From positions 5,398,001 to 5,462,000 of the forward strand of contig NZ_CP010407.1 of NCBI RefSeq assembly GCF_000830005.1: DNA of 64,000 bases, read 5' to 3'. The notes under the pieces are model-generated. The model was given only the letters and a program-made list of their open reading frames with translations, was not told the origin of the DNA and ran no database searches. Each line of letters starts with the position of its first letter. The stretch's first letter is position 1. A program made the position numbers and the translations under genes. Shown piece after piece: positions 54,037 through 63,079 of this stretch. This DNA is from Streptomyces vietnamensis. GTDB lineage: Bacteria > Actinomycetota > Actinomycetes > Streptomycetales > Streptomycetaceae.

Positions 54037-55764
54037 ATGACGGACACGGTCACCCCACCCACCCCGGACCAGGGCGCGGCCCCGCCGCCGCCCGCCGGAC
54101 CCCGCCGCAGCTACGCCAAGTTGGCCGCGGACGAGAGCCGCGAGGACTACTCCCTGCGGTACGCCCCGCACTCCTTCCGGCGCTGGTCGCCCGGGACCGT
54201 CGCCGGCACCGCGCTCGGCGGCATCGCCTACCTCGCCGACTTCGCGATCGGCGCCTCGATCGTCTTCACCTACGGCTTCGGCAGCGGCCTCGCCTCGATC
54301 CTCACCGCCGCCGTGCTCATCTTCCTCACCGGCATCCCCATCGCCCGGGCCTGCGCGAAGTACGGCCTGGACATGGACCTCATCACCCGCGGCGCCGGCT
54401 TCGGCTACTTCGGCTCCACGCTGACCTCGCTCATCTACGCCTCCTTCACCTTCATCTTCTTCGCCCTCGAAGGCTCGATCATGGCCCAGGCCATGCACCA
54501 GGCCGTCGGTCTGCCGGTGGAGGTCGGCTACCTCGTCACGACCCTGATCGTCATCCCGATCGTCTTCCGCGGCATGGGCGCCCTCGCCAAGGTGCAGGCC
54601 TGGACCCAGCCGATCTGGCTCGTCGGCCTGGTGCTGCCCTTCGTGGTGCTCGCCTTCGAAGCCCCCGACGCCTGGGGTGCCTTCGCGGACTTCGGCGGTA
54701 CGGAGGGCGCCGGCGCGGGCTTCTCGTGGATCGGCTTCGGTCTCGGCACGGGCGTCGCGCTCTCCCTGATCGCCCAGATCGGCGAGCAGGCCGACTACCT
54801 GCGCTTCATGCCGGCGAAGACCGAGGCGAACAAGCGCCGGTGGAACCTCGCCGTGCTCGCCGCGGGCCCCGGCTGGGTGGTCATCGGCGCGGCCAAGCAG
54901 CTCGGCGGCGCCTTCCTCGCCTTCGTCGCCCTGGAGGCCGTCGGCAAGACCCACGCCCTGGAGCCGATTGCCCCGCAGATCGAGGCGCTCAGGCCCTGGC
55001 TCGGCTCGTTCGCGCTGCCCGCCGCCGCGCTGTTCGTGATCGTCTCCCAGATCAAGATCAACGTCACCAACGCCTACAGCGGCTCGCTGTCCTGGTCGAA
55101 CTTCTTCTCCCGCGTCACTCACCGCCACCCCGGGCGCGTCTGGTACATCTTCCTCAACCTCGCCATCGCGCTGACGCTGATGGAGATGAACATGTTCGCC
55201 GCCCTGAACAAGCTGCTCGGGTTCTACTCCAACGTCGGCATCGCCTGGATCGCGGCCGTCGCCGCCGACCTCGTCATCAACAAGCGGGCCGGCTGGAGCC
55301 CCCCGTACATCGAGTTCAAGCGCGCCTACCTGTACGCCGTGAACCCGGCCGGCTTCGGGGCCATGGTCATCGCCTCCGTCGTCTCGATCCTCGCCTTCTT
55401 CGGTCTCTTCGGCAGCTACGCCGAGGCGTTCTCCACCTTCATCGCCGCCGGTCTCGCCGTCGTCCTCTGCCCGCTCATCGCCTGGGCGACCAAGGGCCGC
55501 TACTACCTCGCCCGCCCCAACACGGTGAACGGCCCCGGCGCCGAGGTCGCCGACGAGCGGGCGACCCACCTCTGCGCGGAGTGCGAGACGGCCTACGAGC
55601 TGCCGGACATCGCCGACTGCCCGGTGCGGTCCGGCCCCGTCTGCTCCCTCTGCTGCTCGCTCGACGCCACGTGCGGGGACGTCTGCCGCAAGGACCCCGG
55701 GGCCGCGGGCGGCCCCGTCCTGATGCCGGTGCCGACCGTCCCCGCGGCGGTGCCCGGGGCGTGA
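54037..55764 (+). CDS. NCS1-family transporter with cysteine-rich C-terminal domain
   Basis: 575 aa. Twelve hydrophobic segments (about 60-480) with NCS1 features: the W/Y-rich start SLRYAPHSFRRWSPG, and FGSTLTSLIY in helix 3. The family takes up purines, pyrimidines, hydantoins or thiamine. The last 65 residues are soluble and carry eight cysteines (C513, C516, C528, C536, C539, C540, C546, C550), like a zinc or metal-binding module known to me from transporter-like sensor kinases. Here no kinase follows. A caggaa ribosome site precedes the ATG. Substrate unknown. Confidence 0.82.
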   Translation: MTDTVTPPTPDQGAAPPPPAGPRRSYAKLAADESREDYSLRYAPHSFRRWSPGTVAGTALGGIAYLADFAIGASIVFTYGFGSGLASILTAAVLIFLTGIPIARACAKYGLDMDLITRGAGFGYFGSTLTSLIYASFTFIFFALEGSIMAQAMHQAVGLPVEVGYLVTTLIVIPIVFRGMGALAKVQAWTQPIWLVGLVLPFVVLAFEAPDAWGAFADFGGTEGAGAGFSWIGFGLGTGVALSLIAQIGEQADYLRFMPAKTEANKRRWNLAVLAAGPGWVVIGAAKQLGGAFLAFVALEAVGKTHALEPIAPQIEALRPWLGSFALPAAALFVIVSQIKINVTNAYSGSLSWSNFFSRVTHRHPGRVWYIFLNLAIALTLMEMNMFAALNKLLGFYSNVGIAWIAAVAADLVINKRAGWSPPYIEFKRAYLYAVNPAGFGAMVIASVVSILAFFGLFGSYAEAFSTFIAAGLAVVLCPLIAWATKGRYYLARPNTVNGPGAEVADERATHLCAECETAYELPDIADCPVRSGPVCSLCCSLDATCGDVCRKDPGAAGGPVLMPVPTVPAAVPGA

Positions 55765-55919
55765 CCTTCGGCCTCCCTCCGTCGGTTCCCGGCCGATCCG
55801 TGCCTCTTTGTGAAAACCCGTATCCGCTGTGTGAAGGTCAGGCGTAAGCTCCGGCATATGCGGATTGCGGTTTCCCGGAGGTCCTCAAAGGCGCCCGGAC
55901 CGGCGGAGGGAGAAGTCTG

Positions 55920-56099
55920 ATGGCCGACAGCAGCCCCGTCCTTTCCTGGCTCGTCATACGGCAGGACGACAACGGCAACCGCTACCGGGTGGGGCGGTAC
56001 GCGACCAAGGACGAAGCCCAGAAGATCGCGGACAGCCTCGACGACCGCGGCCACAAGCAGCTCTACTGGGTCGAGCGCGTCGGCAGCCCCGCCCTCTGA
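55920..56099 (+). CDS. Small SPOR-like protein
   Basis: 59 aa. ATG 55920 has ggagggag 7 nt upstream. The sequence VLSWLVIRQDDNGNRYRVG, then RYATKDEAQKIADSLDD and QLYWVERVG, matches small Streptomyces proteins annotated as SPOR domain. The predicted fold is one ferredoxin-like SPOR unit. SPOR domains bind denuded peptidoglycan, but with no signal peptide this one would be cytoplasmic. Function unknown. Confidence 0.75.
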   Translation: MADSSPVLSWLVIRQDDNGNRYRVGRYATKDEAQKIADSLDDRGHKQLYWVERVGSPAL

Positions 56100-56178
56100 C
56101 CCCGGCGGGGCGGCCCGCCCCCGGCCCTGGCGGGGCGGTCCCGCCCCCTGACCCCGGCGGGTGCGGACCGGGCCGGGC

Positions 56179-56184
56179 TACGCT
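56179..56184 (+). promoter_or_regulatory. -10 box of a leaderless Nudix gene promoter
   Basis: TACGCT, 7 nt before the Nudix ATG; no ribosome site. Confidence 0.55.
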
Positions 56185-56191
56185 CGCGCCC

Positions 56192-56671
56192 ATGACGGAA
56201 CGCACCACCGATCCCGCCGCGCCCCACGAGTCCCACCGTGACGCCGGTCCCGATCAGGGACCCGGCGTCGTGGTCGTCGTCGCGGGCGCCCTGTACGACC
56301 GGGGGCGACTGCTCGCCGCGCGCCGCAGCGCCCCCGTCGAGCTCGCCGGCCGCTGGGAGCTGCCCGGCGGCAAGCTCGAACCGGGCGAGGGCCCGGAAGA
56401 GACCCTGGTCCGTGAGCTCCGGGAGGAGCTCGGCGTGGAGGTCGAGCCGGGCGAGCGCATCCCCGGCGAGTGGCCGCTGAAGCCCGGGTACGTCCTGCGG
56501 GTGTGGACCGCCCGGTTGCTCTCCGGCGAACCGCGCCCCCTGGAGGACCACGACGAGCTCCGCTGGCTCGCCCGGCACGAGCTGGACTCGGTCGACTGGC
56601 TCGACCAGGACCGCCCCGCCGTCGCCGAGGCCGCGCTGAGACTGCCGGTCGCCCCGCCGTCGCCGCACTGA
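56192..56671 (+). CDS. Nudix hydrolase (MutT-like)
   Basis: 159 aa. The Nudix box GX5EX7REUXEEXGU is complete in GGKLEPGEGPEETLVRELRE followed by ELGV. VVVVAGALYDRGRLLAARRS and the ELRWL segment near the end fit MutT/8-oxo-dGTP diphosphatases, which clean the nucleotide pool of oxidised GTP. The upstream frame to 55865 belongs to other genes. The C-terminus PVAPPSPH is followed after the stop by a second, out-of-frame copy of the same region. Confidence 0.88.
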   Translation: MTERTTDPAAPHESHRDAGPDQGPGVVVVVAGALYDRGRLLAARRSAPVELAGRWELPGGKLEPGEGPEETLVRELREELGVEVEPGERIPGEWPLKPGYVLRVWTARLLSGEPRPLEDHDELRWLARHELDSVDWLDQDRPAVAEAALRLPVAPPSPH

Positions 56672-56727
56672 GGCTCTCGACCGCCCCCGTCGTCGCCGAG
56701 GCCGCGCGCAAACTGCCGGTCGCCCCG
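56621..56727. repeat. 71-bp partial tandem duplication at the Nudix 3' end
   Basis: 36-bp near-identical segments (gtcgccgaggccgcgc...ctgccggtcgccccg) at 56621-56656 and 56692-56727, offset 71 bp. The second copy is beyond the stop and reads VVAEAARKLPVAP in another frame. Confidence 0.75.
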
Positions 56728-56891
56728 GTCGACGGAGCGCGCGGCTGACTTCCTACGCCGTTCGTGCCACCGTGCGCCTGCTGACGCTCCCGGCGGGATA
56801 CCCCGTCCTCAATATGGGGTATGTCCAGAATGTCCCCTCGGGAGAGGGCTTGGACCTTCCTGCTGACGCACGGCTGGGGAAGTGATCGGGT

Positions 56892-57314
56892 GTGAGCGAC
56901 GCCGACGGCGACCGCGCGGAGTGGAACTTCCCGGCAGAGGCGAACGCCGTGCGCACGGCCCGCCACGCGGTGCGCGAGACCCTGCGCGCCTGGGAGCTCG
57001 ACCGAGCCGTCGGGGACGTGACCGTCCTGCTGGTCAGCGAGCTGGTGACCAACTCCCTGCGGTACGCCTCCGGCCCCATCGGGGTCCGGCTCGTCCGTCC
57101 CCGCCCCGTCGGCGCCGACCCGGCGCATCCGCCGGCGCTCCTGGTGGAGGTTTCCGATCCGCTTCCGGATCCACCCACCGAGCGGGCCCCGGGACCCGAG
57201 GACGAAGGGGGCCGCGGCCTCGGTCTGGTGGCCTGTACTGCTCGCCGCTGGGGAACCCGTAGAGGAAGGACCGGCAAAACCGTATGGTTCGAGCTGGCTC
57301 TCCCTGGTGAGTAA
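56892..57314 (+). CDS. RsbW-like ATP-binding protein
   Basis: 140 aa, a single HATPase_c domain. N-box LLVSELVTNSLRYA, G1 box VEVSDPLPD and G2 EDEGGRGLGLVACTARRWG are intact. These proteins act as anti-sigma factors or kinases of anti-anti-sigma factors. The GTG has ggggaa upstream. It sits 144 bp before a PAS-GAF-SpoIIE-HATPase gene on the same strand; they may act in one partner-switching circuit. Confidence 0.87.
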   Translation: MSDADGDRAEWNFPAEANAVRTARHAVRETLRAWELDRAVGDVTVLLVSELVTNSLRYASGPIGVRLVRPRPVGADPAHPPALLVEVSDPLPDPPTERAPGPEDEGGRGLGLVACTARRWGTRRGRTGKTVWFELALPGE

Positions 57315-57375
57315 ACAGGGTGGGACAACGATCACCGGTACTCGGTCAGGGACGAACGAGACCACCCTGTGATCG
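57315..57375. promoter_or_regulatory. Paired inverted repeats upstream of the SpoIIE-type gene
   Basis: acagggtgg (57315-57323) pairs with ccaccctgt (57362-57370) and cgatcac (57330) with gtgatcg (57369). They lie between two partner-switching genes and could be a terminator or operator. Confidence 0.45.
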
Positions 57376-57458
57376 TGAACGTCGTGCCGTCGGGGCCTGC
57401 CGTATTGAATACTGCGGGCATGGCCGGTCCGGTGCGGTGAGCTGGAGGGGACGGTCGC

Positions 57459-60029
57459 GTGAGCGAGATACCTGAGACGGCGAGCGGCGGCGTCGTGTGG
57501 CAGAGCAGCCCGCCCGGCTCCATCTATGACTACATCCGGGTGGCGTCCTTCTCGATCGGGCCCGACGGCCTCGTCGAGCAGTGGAGCCGACGGGCCGTGG
57601 ACCTCTTCGGGGTCACCGCCGAGGAGGCCAGGGGCAAGGACCCCGTCGAGGCCTTCATGCCCGCCGACCTGCGCGAGCGCGGCCACCGACGGGTCAAGGA
57701 GATCCTCGACGGCAAGGAGTGGACGGGCCTCGTCCCGTTCCGCATGCCCGGCGAGGACCGGCCCCGGGGCATCGCCGAGATGTACGTCATGCCGAGCGAG
57801 ACCCAGACCGGGGAACGGGCCGCGCTGTGCATCGTCGTCGACGTGCGCGCCCTGCGCCGCATCGAGACCGACCTCGCCGCCTCCCAGGCGATATTCGGCC
57901 AATCCCCCTTCGGGTTCCTCCTCTTCGGGACCGACCTCACCGTGAAGCGGGCCAACCGGCGCTTCGCCACCGTCTTCGGCGGCTCGGCCGACGACCACCG
58001 GGGCCGTACCGTCCACGACTACCTCAATCACGCCGAGGCCGACCGGATGACCACCGCCCTCCGGCGGGTCCTGGAGACCGGCGAGGCCGTCACCGACTTC
58101 GAGATCGTCGGCGCCGCACCCGGCGCCAGGGACCGCCGCCACTGGTCCATCAACCTCTACCGCGTGCACAGCGGCTCCGGCCGCCCGATCGGCGTCGCCG
58201 GACTCGGCATCGACGTCACCCGCCGCCACAACGCCGCCAGGGAAGCCGCCAGCGCCCGCCGCAACCTCGCCCTCCTCAACGAGGCCGGCGCCCGCATCGG
58301 CAACTCCCTCGACCTGGAGGCCACCGCCCGCGAGCTCCTCGACGTCGCCGTCCCCGGCTTCTGCGACCTCGCCTCCGTCGACCTCTACCAGGGGCTCCTC
58401 ACCGGCGACGAGGCACCGCCGGGCCGCTGGGGGAACTCCCACGACGTCGGCTACGGGGCGGGCAGCGCCGAACTCCGCAGGGTCGCCTTCGCCAGCGCGG
58501 TCTCCGACACCCCCCTCAGAACCGACGAGGGCCACGGCCCGGGCAGCGGCTGTTGCGGACCCGTGCCCATCGAGGTCGGCGCCGTCCACCGCTACCCCTT
58601 CAACTCGCCCTGCGCCGGAGCCCTGCGCACCGGACGCATCCGGACGGTCCCCGGCTCCGACGGAGACCTCGTCCAGTCCACCCTGGTCGTCCCGATGGTC
58701 GCCCACGACACCGTCGTCGGCCTCGTCCAGTTCTCCCGTACGAAGGGCAGCGAGCCCTTCGGGGAGCGCGACCGGGCCCTCGCCGTCGAGCTCGCCGCCC
58801 GCGCCGCCGTCTGCATCGACAACGCGCGCCTCTACCGCCGCGAGCACGAGCGGGCCCTGATCCTCCAGCGCAGCCTGCTCCCGCCCGGCGACCCCGAGGC
58901 CGCCGGACTCGACATCGCCTGCCGCTACCTCCCCGGCACCGCCGCCACCGAGGTCGGCGGCGACTGGTTCGACGTCATCGAACTCCCCGGCCACCGCACC
59001 GCCCTCGTCATCGGCGACGTCATGGGCCGCGGCCTGCGCGCCGCCGTCGCCATGGGCGAACTCCGCACCGCCGTCCGCACCCTCGCCCAGCTCGACCTGG
59101 AGCCCGCCGAAGTCCTCTCCCACCTCGACGAGATCGCCCGCGGCCTGGGCGCCCCCATCGGCGCCCAGCAGTCCCGCAACCACAAGAACCGGGGCCCCGA
59201 ACTCTCCGAGGTCTACCTCGCCACCTGCGTCTACGCCGTCTACGACCCGGTCACCCGCCGCTGCACCTTCGCCAACGCCGGGCACCTCCCGCCGGTGCTC
59301 GTCGAACCCGGCGAAGAGGCCCTGCTCCTCGACGTACCCCCCGGAATGCCGCTCGGCGTCGGCGGGGAACCCTTCGAGGAGGTCGAGGTCGAACTGCCCG
59401 AGGGCGCCCTCCTCGCCCTCTACACCGACGGGCTCGTCGAATCCCGCGACCACCCGCTCGACGAGGGCCTCCAGGCCTTCCGGCGCGCCCTCACCGACCC
59501 GGCCCGCCCCCTGGAGGACGTCTGCGACCGGGTCCTGAACAGCCTGAACACCGGGCACGGCGAGGACGACATCGCCCTCCTCATGGCCAGGATCCAGGGG
59601 CTGCCCAGCGAGGCCGTCGGCGACTGGCGGCTGCCCAGGGAACCCCGCTCCGTCGGCCGGGCCCGCGAACTCGCCCGCGCCCAGCTCGCGGCCTGGGACC
59701 TCGAACCGCTCGTCGACACCGTCGAACTCCTCGTCAGCGAACTCGTCACCAACGCCCTGCGCTACGGCGAGGGGGAGATCCGGCTGCGCCTGCTCCGCGA
59801 CCGCACCCTCGTCTGCGAGGTCTGGGACGCCGGCCTGGTCCAGCCACGGCGCCGCAGGGCCCGGGACACCGACGAGGGCGGCCGCGGCCTCCAGCTCGTC
59901 GGGCTGCTCTCCTCCTCCTGGGGCTCGCGCCGCACCCCGCGCGGCAAGACCGTCTGGTTCGAACTGGCCCTGCCGGACGGGGAGGGGACGGCGGAGCCCA
60001 CGGTGGAGCAGCTCCTCAGCATGTTCTGA
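57459..60029 (+). CDS. PAS-PAS-GAF-SpoIIE-HATPase signalling protein
   Basis: 856 aa. Two PAS domains (about 20-130 and 145-265), a GAF domain (about 275-465), a PP2C/SpoIIE phosphatase with VGGDWFDVIELPG and LVIGDVMGRGLRAAVAMG (about 480-700), and a HATPase domain with VSELVTNALRYGE and EGGRGLQLVGLL (about 715-840). It should sense ligands or redox state and set the phosphorylation of an anti-anti-sigma factor. GTG 57459 follows ggagggg by 8 nt. The stop codon lies in the first of a series of 12-bp repeats that would otherwise extend the frame. Confidence 0.9.
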   Translation: MSEIPETASGGVVWQSSPPGSIYDYIRVASFSIGPDGLVEQWSRRAVDLFGVTAEEARGKDPVEAFMPADLRERGHRRVKEILDGKEWTGLVPFRMPGEDRPRGIAEMYVMPSETQTGERAALCIVVDVRALRRIETDLAASQAIFGQSPFGFLLFGTDLTVKRANRRFATVFGGSADDHRGRTVHDYLNHAEADRMTTALRRVLETGEAVTDFEIVGAAPGARDRRHWSINLYRVHSGSGRPIGVAGLGIDVTRRHNAAREAASARRNLALLNEAGARIGNSLDLEATARELLDVAVPGFCDLASVDLYQGLLTGDEAPPGRWGNSHDVGYGAGSAELRRVAFASAVSDTPLRTDEGHGPGSGCCGPVPIEVGAVHRYPFNSPCAGALRTGRIRTVPGSDGDLVQSTLVVPMVAHDTVVGLVQFSRTKGSEPFGERDRALAVELAARAAVCIDNARLYRREHERALILQRSLLPPGDPEAAGLDIACRYLPGTAATEVGGDWFDVIELPGHRTALVIGDVMGRGLRAAVAMGELRTAVRTLAQLDLEPAEVLSHLDEIARGLGAPIGAQQSRNHKNRGPELSEVYLATCVYAVYDPVTRRCTFANAGHLPPVLVEPGEEALLLDVPPGMPLGVGGEPFEEVEVELPEGALLALYTDGLVESRDHPLDEGLQAFRRALTDPARPLEDVCDRVLNSLNTGHGEDDIALLMARIQGLPSEAVGDWRLPREPRSVGRARELARAQLAAWDLEPLVDTVELLVSELVTNALRYGEGEIRLRLLRDRTLVCEVWDAGLVQPRRRRARDTDEGGRGLQLVGLLSSSWGSRRTPRGKTVWFELALPDGEGTAEPTVEQLLSMF

Positions 60030-60092
60030 GGCATGTTCCGAGGCGTGTTCCGAGGCGTGTTCCGAGGCGTGTTCCGAGGCGTGTTCCGAGGC
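60021..60092. repeat. 12-bp tandem repeats on the phosphatase stop codon
   Basis: Six units of (g/a)tgttccgaggc in frame with the upstream gene. In the first unit ccg is ctg, which creates the TGA stop; the remaining units would encode repeated (M/V)FRG. Confidence 0.9.
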
Positions 60093-60106
60093 GTTCGCGT
60101 ACGAGA

Positions 60107-60817
60107 TCAGGCCTTGAGCGCGGCCAGCCGGGCCTCGATCTCGGCGCTGTCGCCGAGCGCGTCCAACTGCTCGAACTGGGCGTCGAGCGAGGAGGCGGCG
60201 AGCTCCTGCTTGCCCAGGGCCTTCGCCTCCTCCCGGCGCACCTTGTCCTCGAAGCGGCTCAGCTCGCTCGTCGGATCGAGCACGTCGATGTTCTTCACCG
60301 CGTCCATCATGGTGTTCTGCGCCTGCGCGGACTTGACCCGGGCGACCAGCTCGTCGCGCTTGGCCCGCAGCTCGCCGAGCTTGGCCTTCATCTGGTCGAG
60401 GCCGGTCTTGAGCTTCTGTACGACCTCGGTCTGGGCGGCGATCGTCGGTTCGGCGGTCTTCGCCTCCTTCTCCGACTGCAGCTGGCGGCCGAGCGCCACC
60501 TTCGCCAGGTTGTCGAAGCGGTCCGCCTCCACCGTCTGCCCGCCGGCCCGCAGCTCGTCCGCCTTCCGGCTCGCGGCGAGCGCCTTGCCGCCCCACTCCT
60601 TCGCCGCGTCCACGTCCTCCTGGTGGTCCTGCTCCATCAGCCGCAGGTTCCCGATGGTCGCCGCCACCGCCTCCTCCGCCTCCGCGATGTTGTTCGCGTA
60701 GTCGCGGATCAGCTGGTCCAGCATCTTCTGCGGATCCTCCGCCTGGTCGAGGAGGGCGTTGATGTTCGCCTTCGCCAGCTGGGTGACCCGGCCGAGAATC
60801 GTCTGCTTGCTGCTCAT
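60107..60817 (-). CDS. pspA: PspA/IM30-family protein
   Basis: 236 aa, almost wholly alpha-helical coiled coil. The N-terminal amphipathic helix (MSSKQTILGRVTQLAKANINA) should bind stressed membranes. DPQKMLDQLIRDY and the regular heptads are typical of PspA/Vipp1/IM30, an ESCRT-III-like family. The ATG has aggag upstream. It is 29 bp downstream of the TPM gene, so the two form an operon in envelope stress. No PspF is near. Confidence 0.9.
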   Translation of the reverse strand: MSSKQTILGRVTQLAKANINALLDQAEDPQKMLDQLIRDYANNIAEAEEAVAATIGNLRLMEQDHQEDVDAAKEWGGKALAASRKADELRAGGQTVEADRFDNLAKVALGRQLQSEKEAKTAEPTIAAQTEVVQKLKTGLDQMKAKLGELRAKRDELVARVKSAQAQNTMMDAVKNIDVLDPTSELSRFEDKVRREEAKALGKQELAASSLDAQFEQLDALGDSAEIEARLAALKA

Positions 60818-60846
60818 CGCACTGCTCCTTGGGGATCCGGTGGAAC

Positions 60847-62940
60847 TCAGAAACGGCCTCCGCCGCCCAGCCGGCCGCGCGTGCCGCTGCCGCCGAAGCT
60901 GCCGGGCCCGCCGCCGAAGCCTCCGCCCCCGAAACCGCCCCCGCGTCCGCCCCCTCCTCCGCCGGAGCCCCCGCCGAACAGTCCGCCGAGGATGATGCCG
61001 CCGAGCACCGCACCGCCGAGCCCGCCGCCACCGCTTCCGCCCACCCCCGTCACACCGCCCAGGCCGTTGGGGTTCCCGTACGTGCGGACGTCCTGCTCGG
61101 CGAGGTCCTGGGCGCGCCGGGCCAGCGCGTCCGCCTGCTGCGCCTCCACCAGGGCCGTCTGCGGGTCGCCGTCGGCGGCCAGCGACCGGGCCTTCTCCCA
61201 GCGGCGCTGGGCCTCGGCCAGGCGCGTACGGGCCTCGCTGCCCACCGCGCCCCGGTGCGTGGTGACGTAGTCGGAGGCCGCCCCGATCGCCGAACGGGCC
61301 GTCAGCATCACCTGGTCGAGGAGCGCGCGGGCGCGCCGCACACCCGACTCGCGCTCCCGCGCGCCCTCCAGCGTCTCGTCGAGCACCGCGTCGGCCTCCT
61401 CGACCCGGCGCAGGGCGTCGATCGGGTCGTACCGCCCGGCGTCCACCCCGCGCCGGACCTCGGCGATCACCGACTCGGCGCGGGCGATCCGGCCCTGGAG
61501 GTCGGCCGTGGACACCCCCTCGGCGGTCCCCTTCAGAAGACCGCGGGCCTCCGCCAGGTCCGCGTCCGTCTCCGCGAGGGCGCCCGTCAGCTTCCCCACG
61601 GCCTCGTCCAGCTCCTGCGCCCGCCGGTCCACCGCCTCGATCAGCCGGGCCGCCTGGTCCACGGCGCCCTCGGCGGCGCGGATGTGGACGGCGGCCCCGC
61701 CGCTGTCACCCGAGTCGATCTGCTGGCGGGCCTGGTTGACGTGGGTCGTCGCGAAGACGAGCCGGTCCTTCGCCTGCTCGACGTCGCCGGCGACGGGCGC
61801 GGCCGCCGACTCGGCGTACCGCTCGCGCATCGCGGTCAGCGCCGCCTCGGCCGTCCCGATCCGACCGGTCTGCTCCCGGAAGGCCGCCTCCACCGCGGCG
61901 AGCGCCTCCGGGGCCGTGCGCTCCAGGGCCCGGAGCCGGTCGAAGTCCTCCGTCTCGGCGTCGAGACGCGCGTTCGCCTCGGCGCAGCGGCGGAGGATCT
62001 CGTCCAGCATGCTCCGGCGGGTCGGGTCGTCCTCGGGGAAGGAGTCGTCGAGCTTCTGCCGCAGCCGGAACGAGGCCGTCAGCTGCTCCTTCGCGAAGTC
62101 GACCGCCTCGGTGAAGGGGCGCACCGCCTCCTCGCCGAACTGGGCGGACGCGAAGCCGAGTTCCTCCTGGCTGGTGCGGACGGCGTCGTCGGTGGCGACC
62201 AGCGTCCGGCGGGCCTCCCCGTCGAGCTCGTCGAGGGACGGCGGGGCGGTCTCCTTCGGCGGGCCCCAGCCCTGCCCGCCCCGGGGCGTGGTGCGGGTCT
62301 CGGTCCGGCGCCGCCGTTTGGTGTACGCGTAGGCCGCCACGGCCCCCGCGCCGCCGACGAGCACCAGGGGCAGGATCAGGTCGGACGCCGAGGTGCCGTC
62401 GGGCGGGGCGCCGGGGTCGGCGGGCCCGGGGGTGAGCGTCGGGGTGGGGACGGGCCGGCCGGCGAGGACGGCGTCGTAGCCGTTCGCCGCGCCGATGGCG
62501 GCGCCGGCCCAGTCGTTCTGCCGCAGGGCCGGTTCGATCGCGGTCCGGGCGACCTCGTCGAGCTGGGCCTGGGTGAAGCGGGAGCCGGGGTCGGCCGAGT
62601 AGCCGTACCGCCGGTCGTGGGTGGCGACGGCGAGCAGGACGTCGTCGAGGCCGAGCGCGTTGCGTTCCGCGGTGGCGTCGGCCCAGTCCTGGCCCGAGCG
62701 CCCGGAGAAGTCCCGTACGTAGACGACGAAGAGCTGGACGCGCCGGTCGTCGTAGAGCCGGTCGAGGGCCTGGACCACGGAGGCGCGGCGGTCGCCGAGG
62801 GCGCCCACCCGGTCGGTGATCTGCCCGTCCCGGGACAGGACGACGGGGCCGTCGGCGTGGGCACCGTGTACGGCGGGCACGAGGAGCCACCACGCCGCCA
62901 CCAGCACCGCGAGAAGGGCTCGGGTGGCTATTCGCGTCAC
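60847..62940 (-). CDS. TPM-domain membrane protein
   Basis: 697 aa. A signal peptide (about 1-32), then the TPM domain (about 35-170, VQLFVVYVRDFSGRSGQDWADATA), one membrane helix near residue 205, a long coiled coil of degenerate helices (about 250-620) and a Gly-rich tail with GGFGGGGFGGG. TPM proteins assist membrane-protein or photosystem repair and often pair with PspA, as here. GTG 62940 has TAACCT 7 nt upstream and is probably leaderless. Phosphatase activity claimed for some members is not evident. Confidence 0.83.
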   Translation of the reverse strand: MTRIATRALLAVLVAAWWLLVPAVHGAHADGPVVLSRDGQITDRVGALGDRRASVVQALDRLYDDRRVQLFVVYVRDFSGRSGQDWADATAERNALGLDDVLLAVATHDRRYGYSADPGSRFTQAQLDEVARTAIEPALRQNDWAGAAIGAANGYDAVLAGRPVPTPTLTPGPADPGAPPDGTSASDLILPLVLVGGAGAVAAYAYTKRRRRTETRTTPRGGQGWGPPKETAPPSLDELDGEARRTLVATDDAVRTSQEELGFASAQFGEEAVRPFTEAVDFAKEQLTASFRLRQKLDDSFPEDDPTRRSMLDEILRRCAEANARLDAETEDFDRLRALERTAPEALAAVEAAFREQTGRIGTAEAALTAMRERYAESAAAPVAGDVEQAKDRLVFATTHVNQARQQIDSGDSGGAAVHIRAAEGAVDQAARLIEAVDRRAQELDEAVGKLTGALAETDADLAEARGLLKGTAEGVSTADLQGRIARAESVIAEVRRGVDAGRYDPIDALRRVEEADAVLDETLEGARERESGVRRARALLDQVMLTARSAIGAASDYVTTHRGAVGSEARTRLAEAQRRWEKARSLAADGDPQTALVEAQQADALARRAQDLAEQDVRTYGNPNGLGGVTGVGGSGGGGLGGAVLGGIILGGLFGGGSGGGGGGRGGGFGGGGFGGGPGSFGGSGTRGRLGGGGRF

Positions 62941-62947
62941 AAGGGGG

Positions 62948-62953
62948 AGGTTA
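62948..62953 (-). promoter_or_regulatory. -10 box of a leaderless TPM gene promoter
   Basis: TAACCT on the - strand, 7 nt before the GTG. Confidence 0.5.
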
Positions 62954-63079
62954 TGTCCGCGTATGCCCGCTCGCGACCGGGCCTGTGCAGCCTGAAACCG
63001 TTCCCCTCGCCCGAGCGTCACTGTCAGTAGCCGCCGCTACGGTGGTCTCCAGTGACGCGACGGCTCTTGGGGGGCTCGG

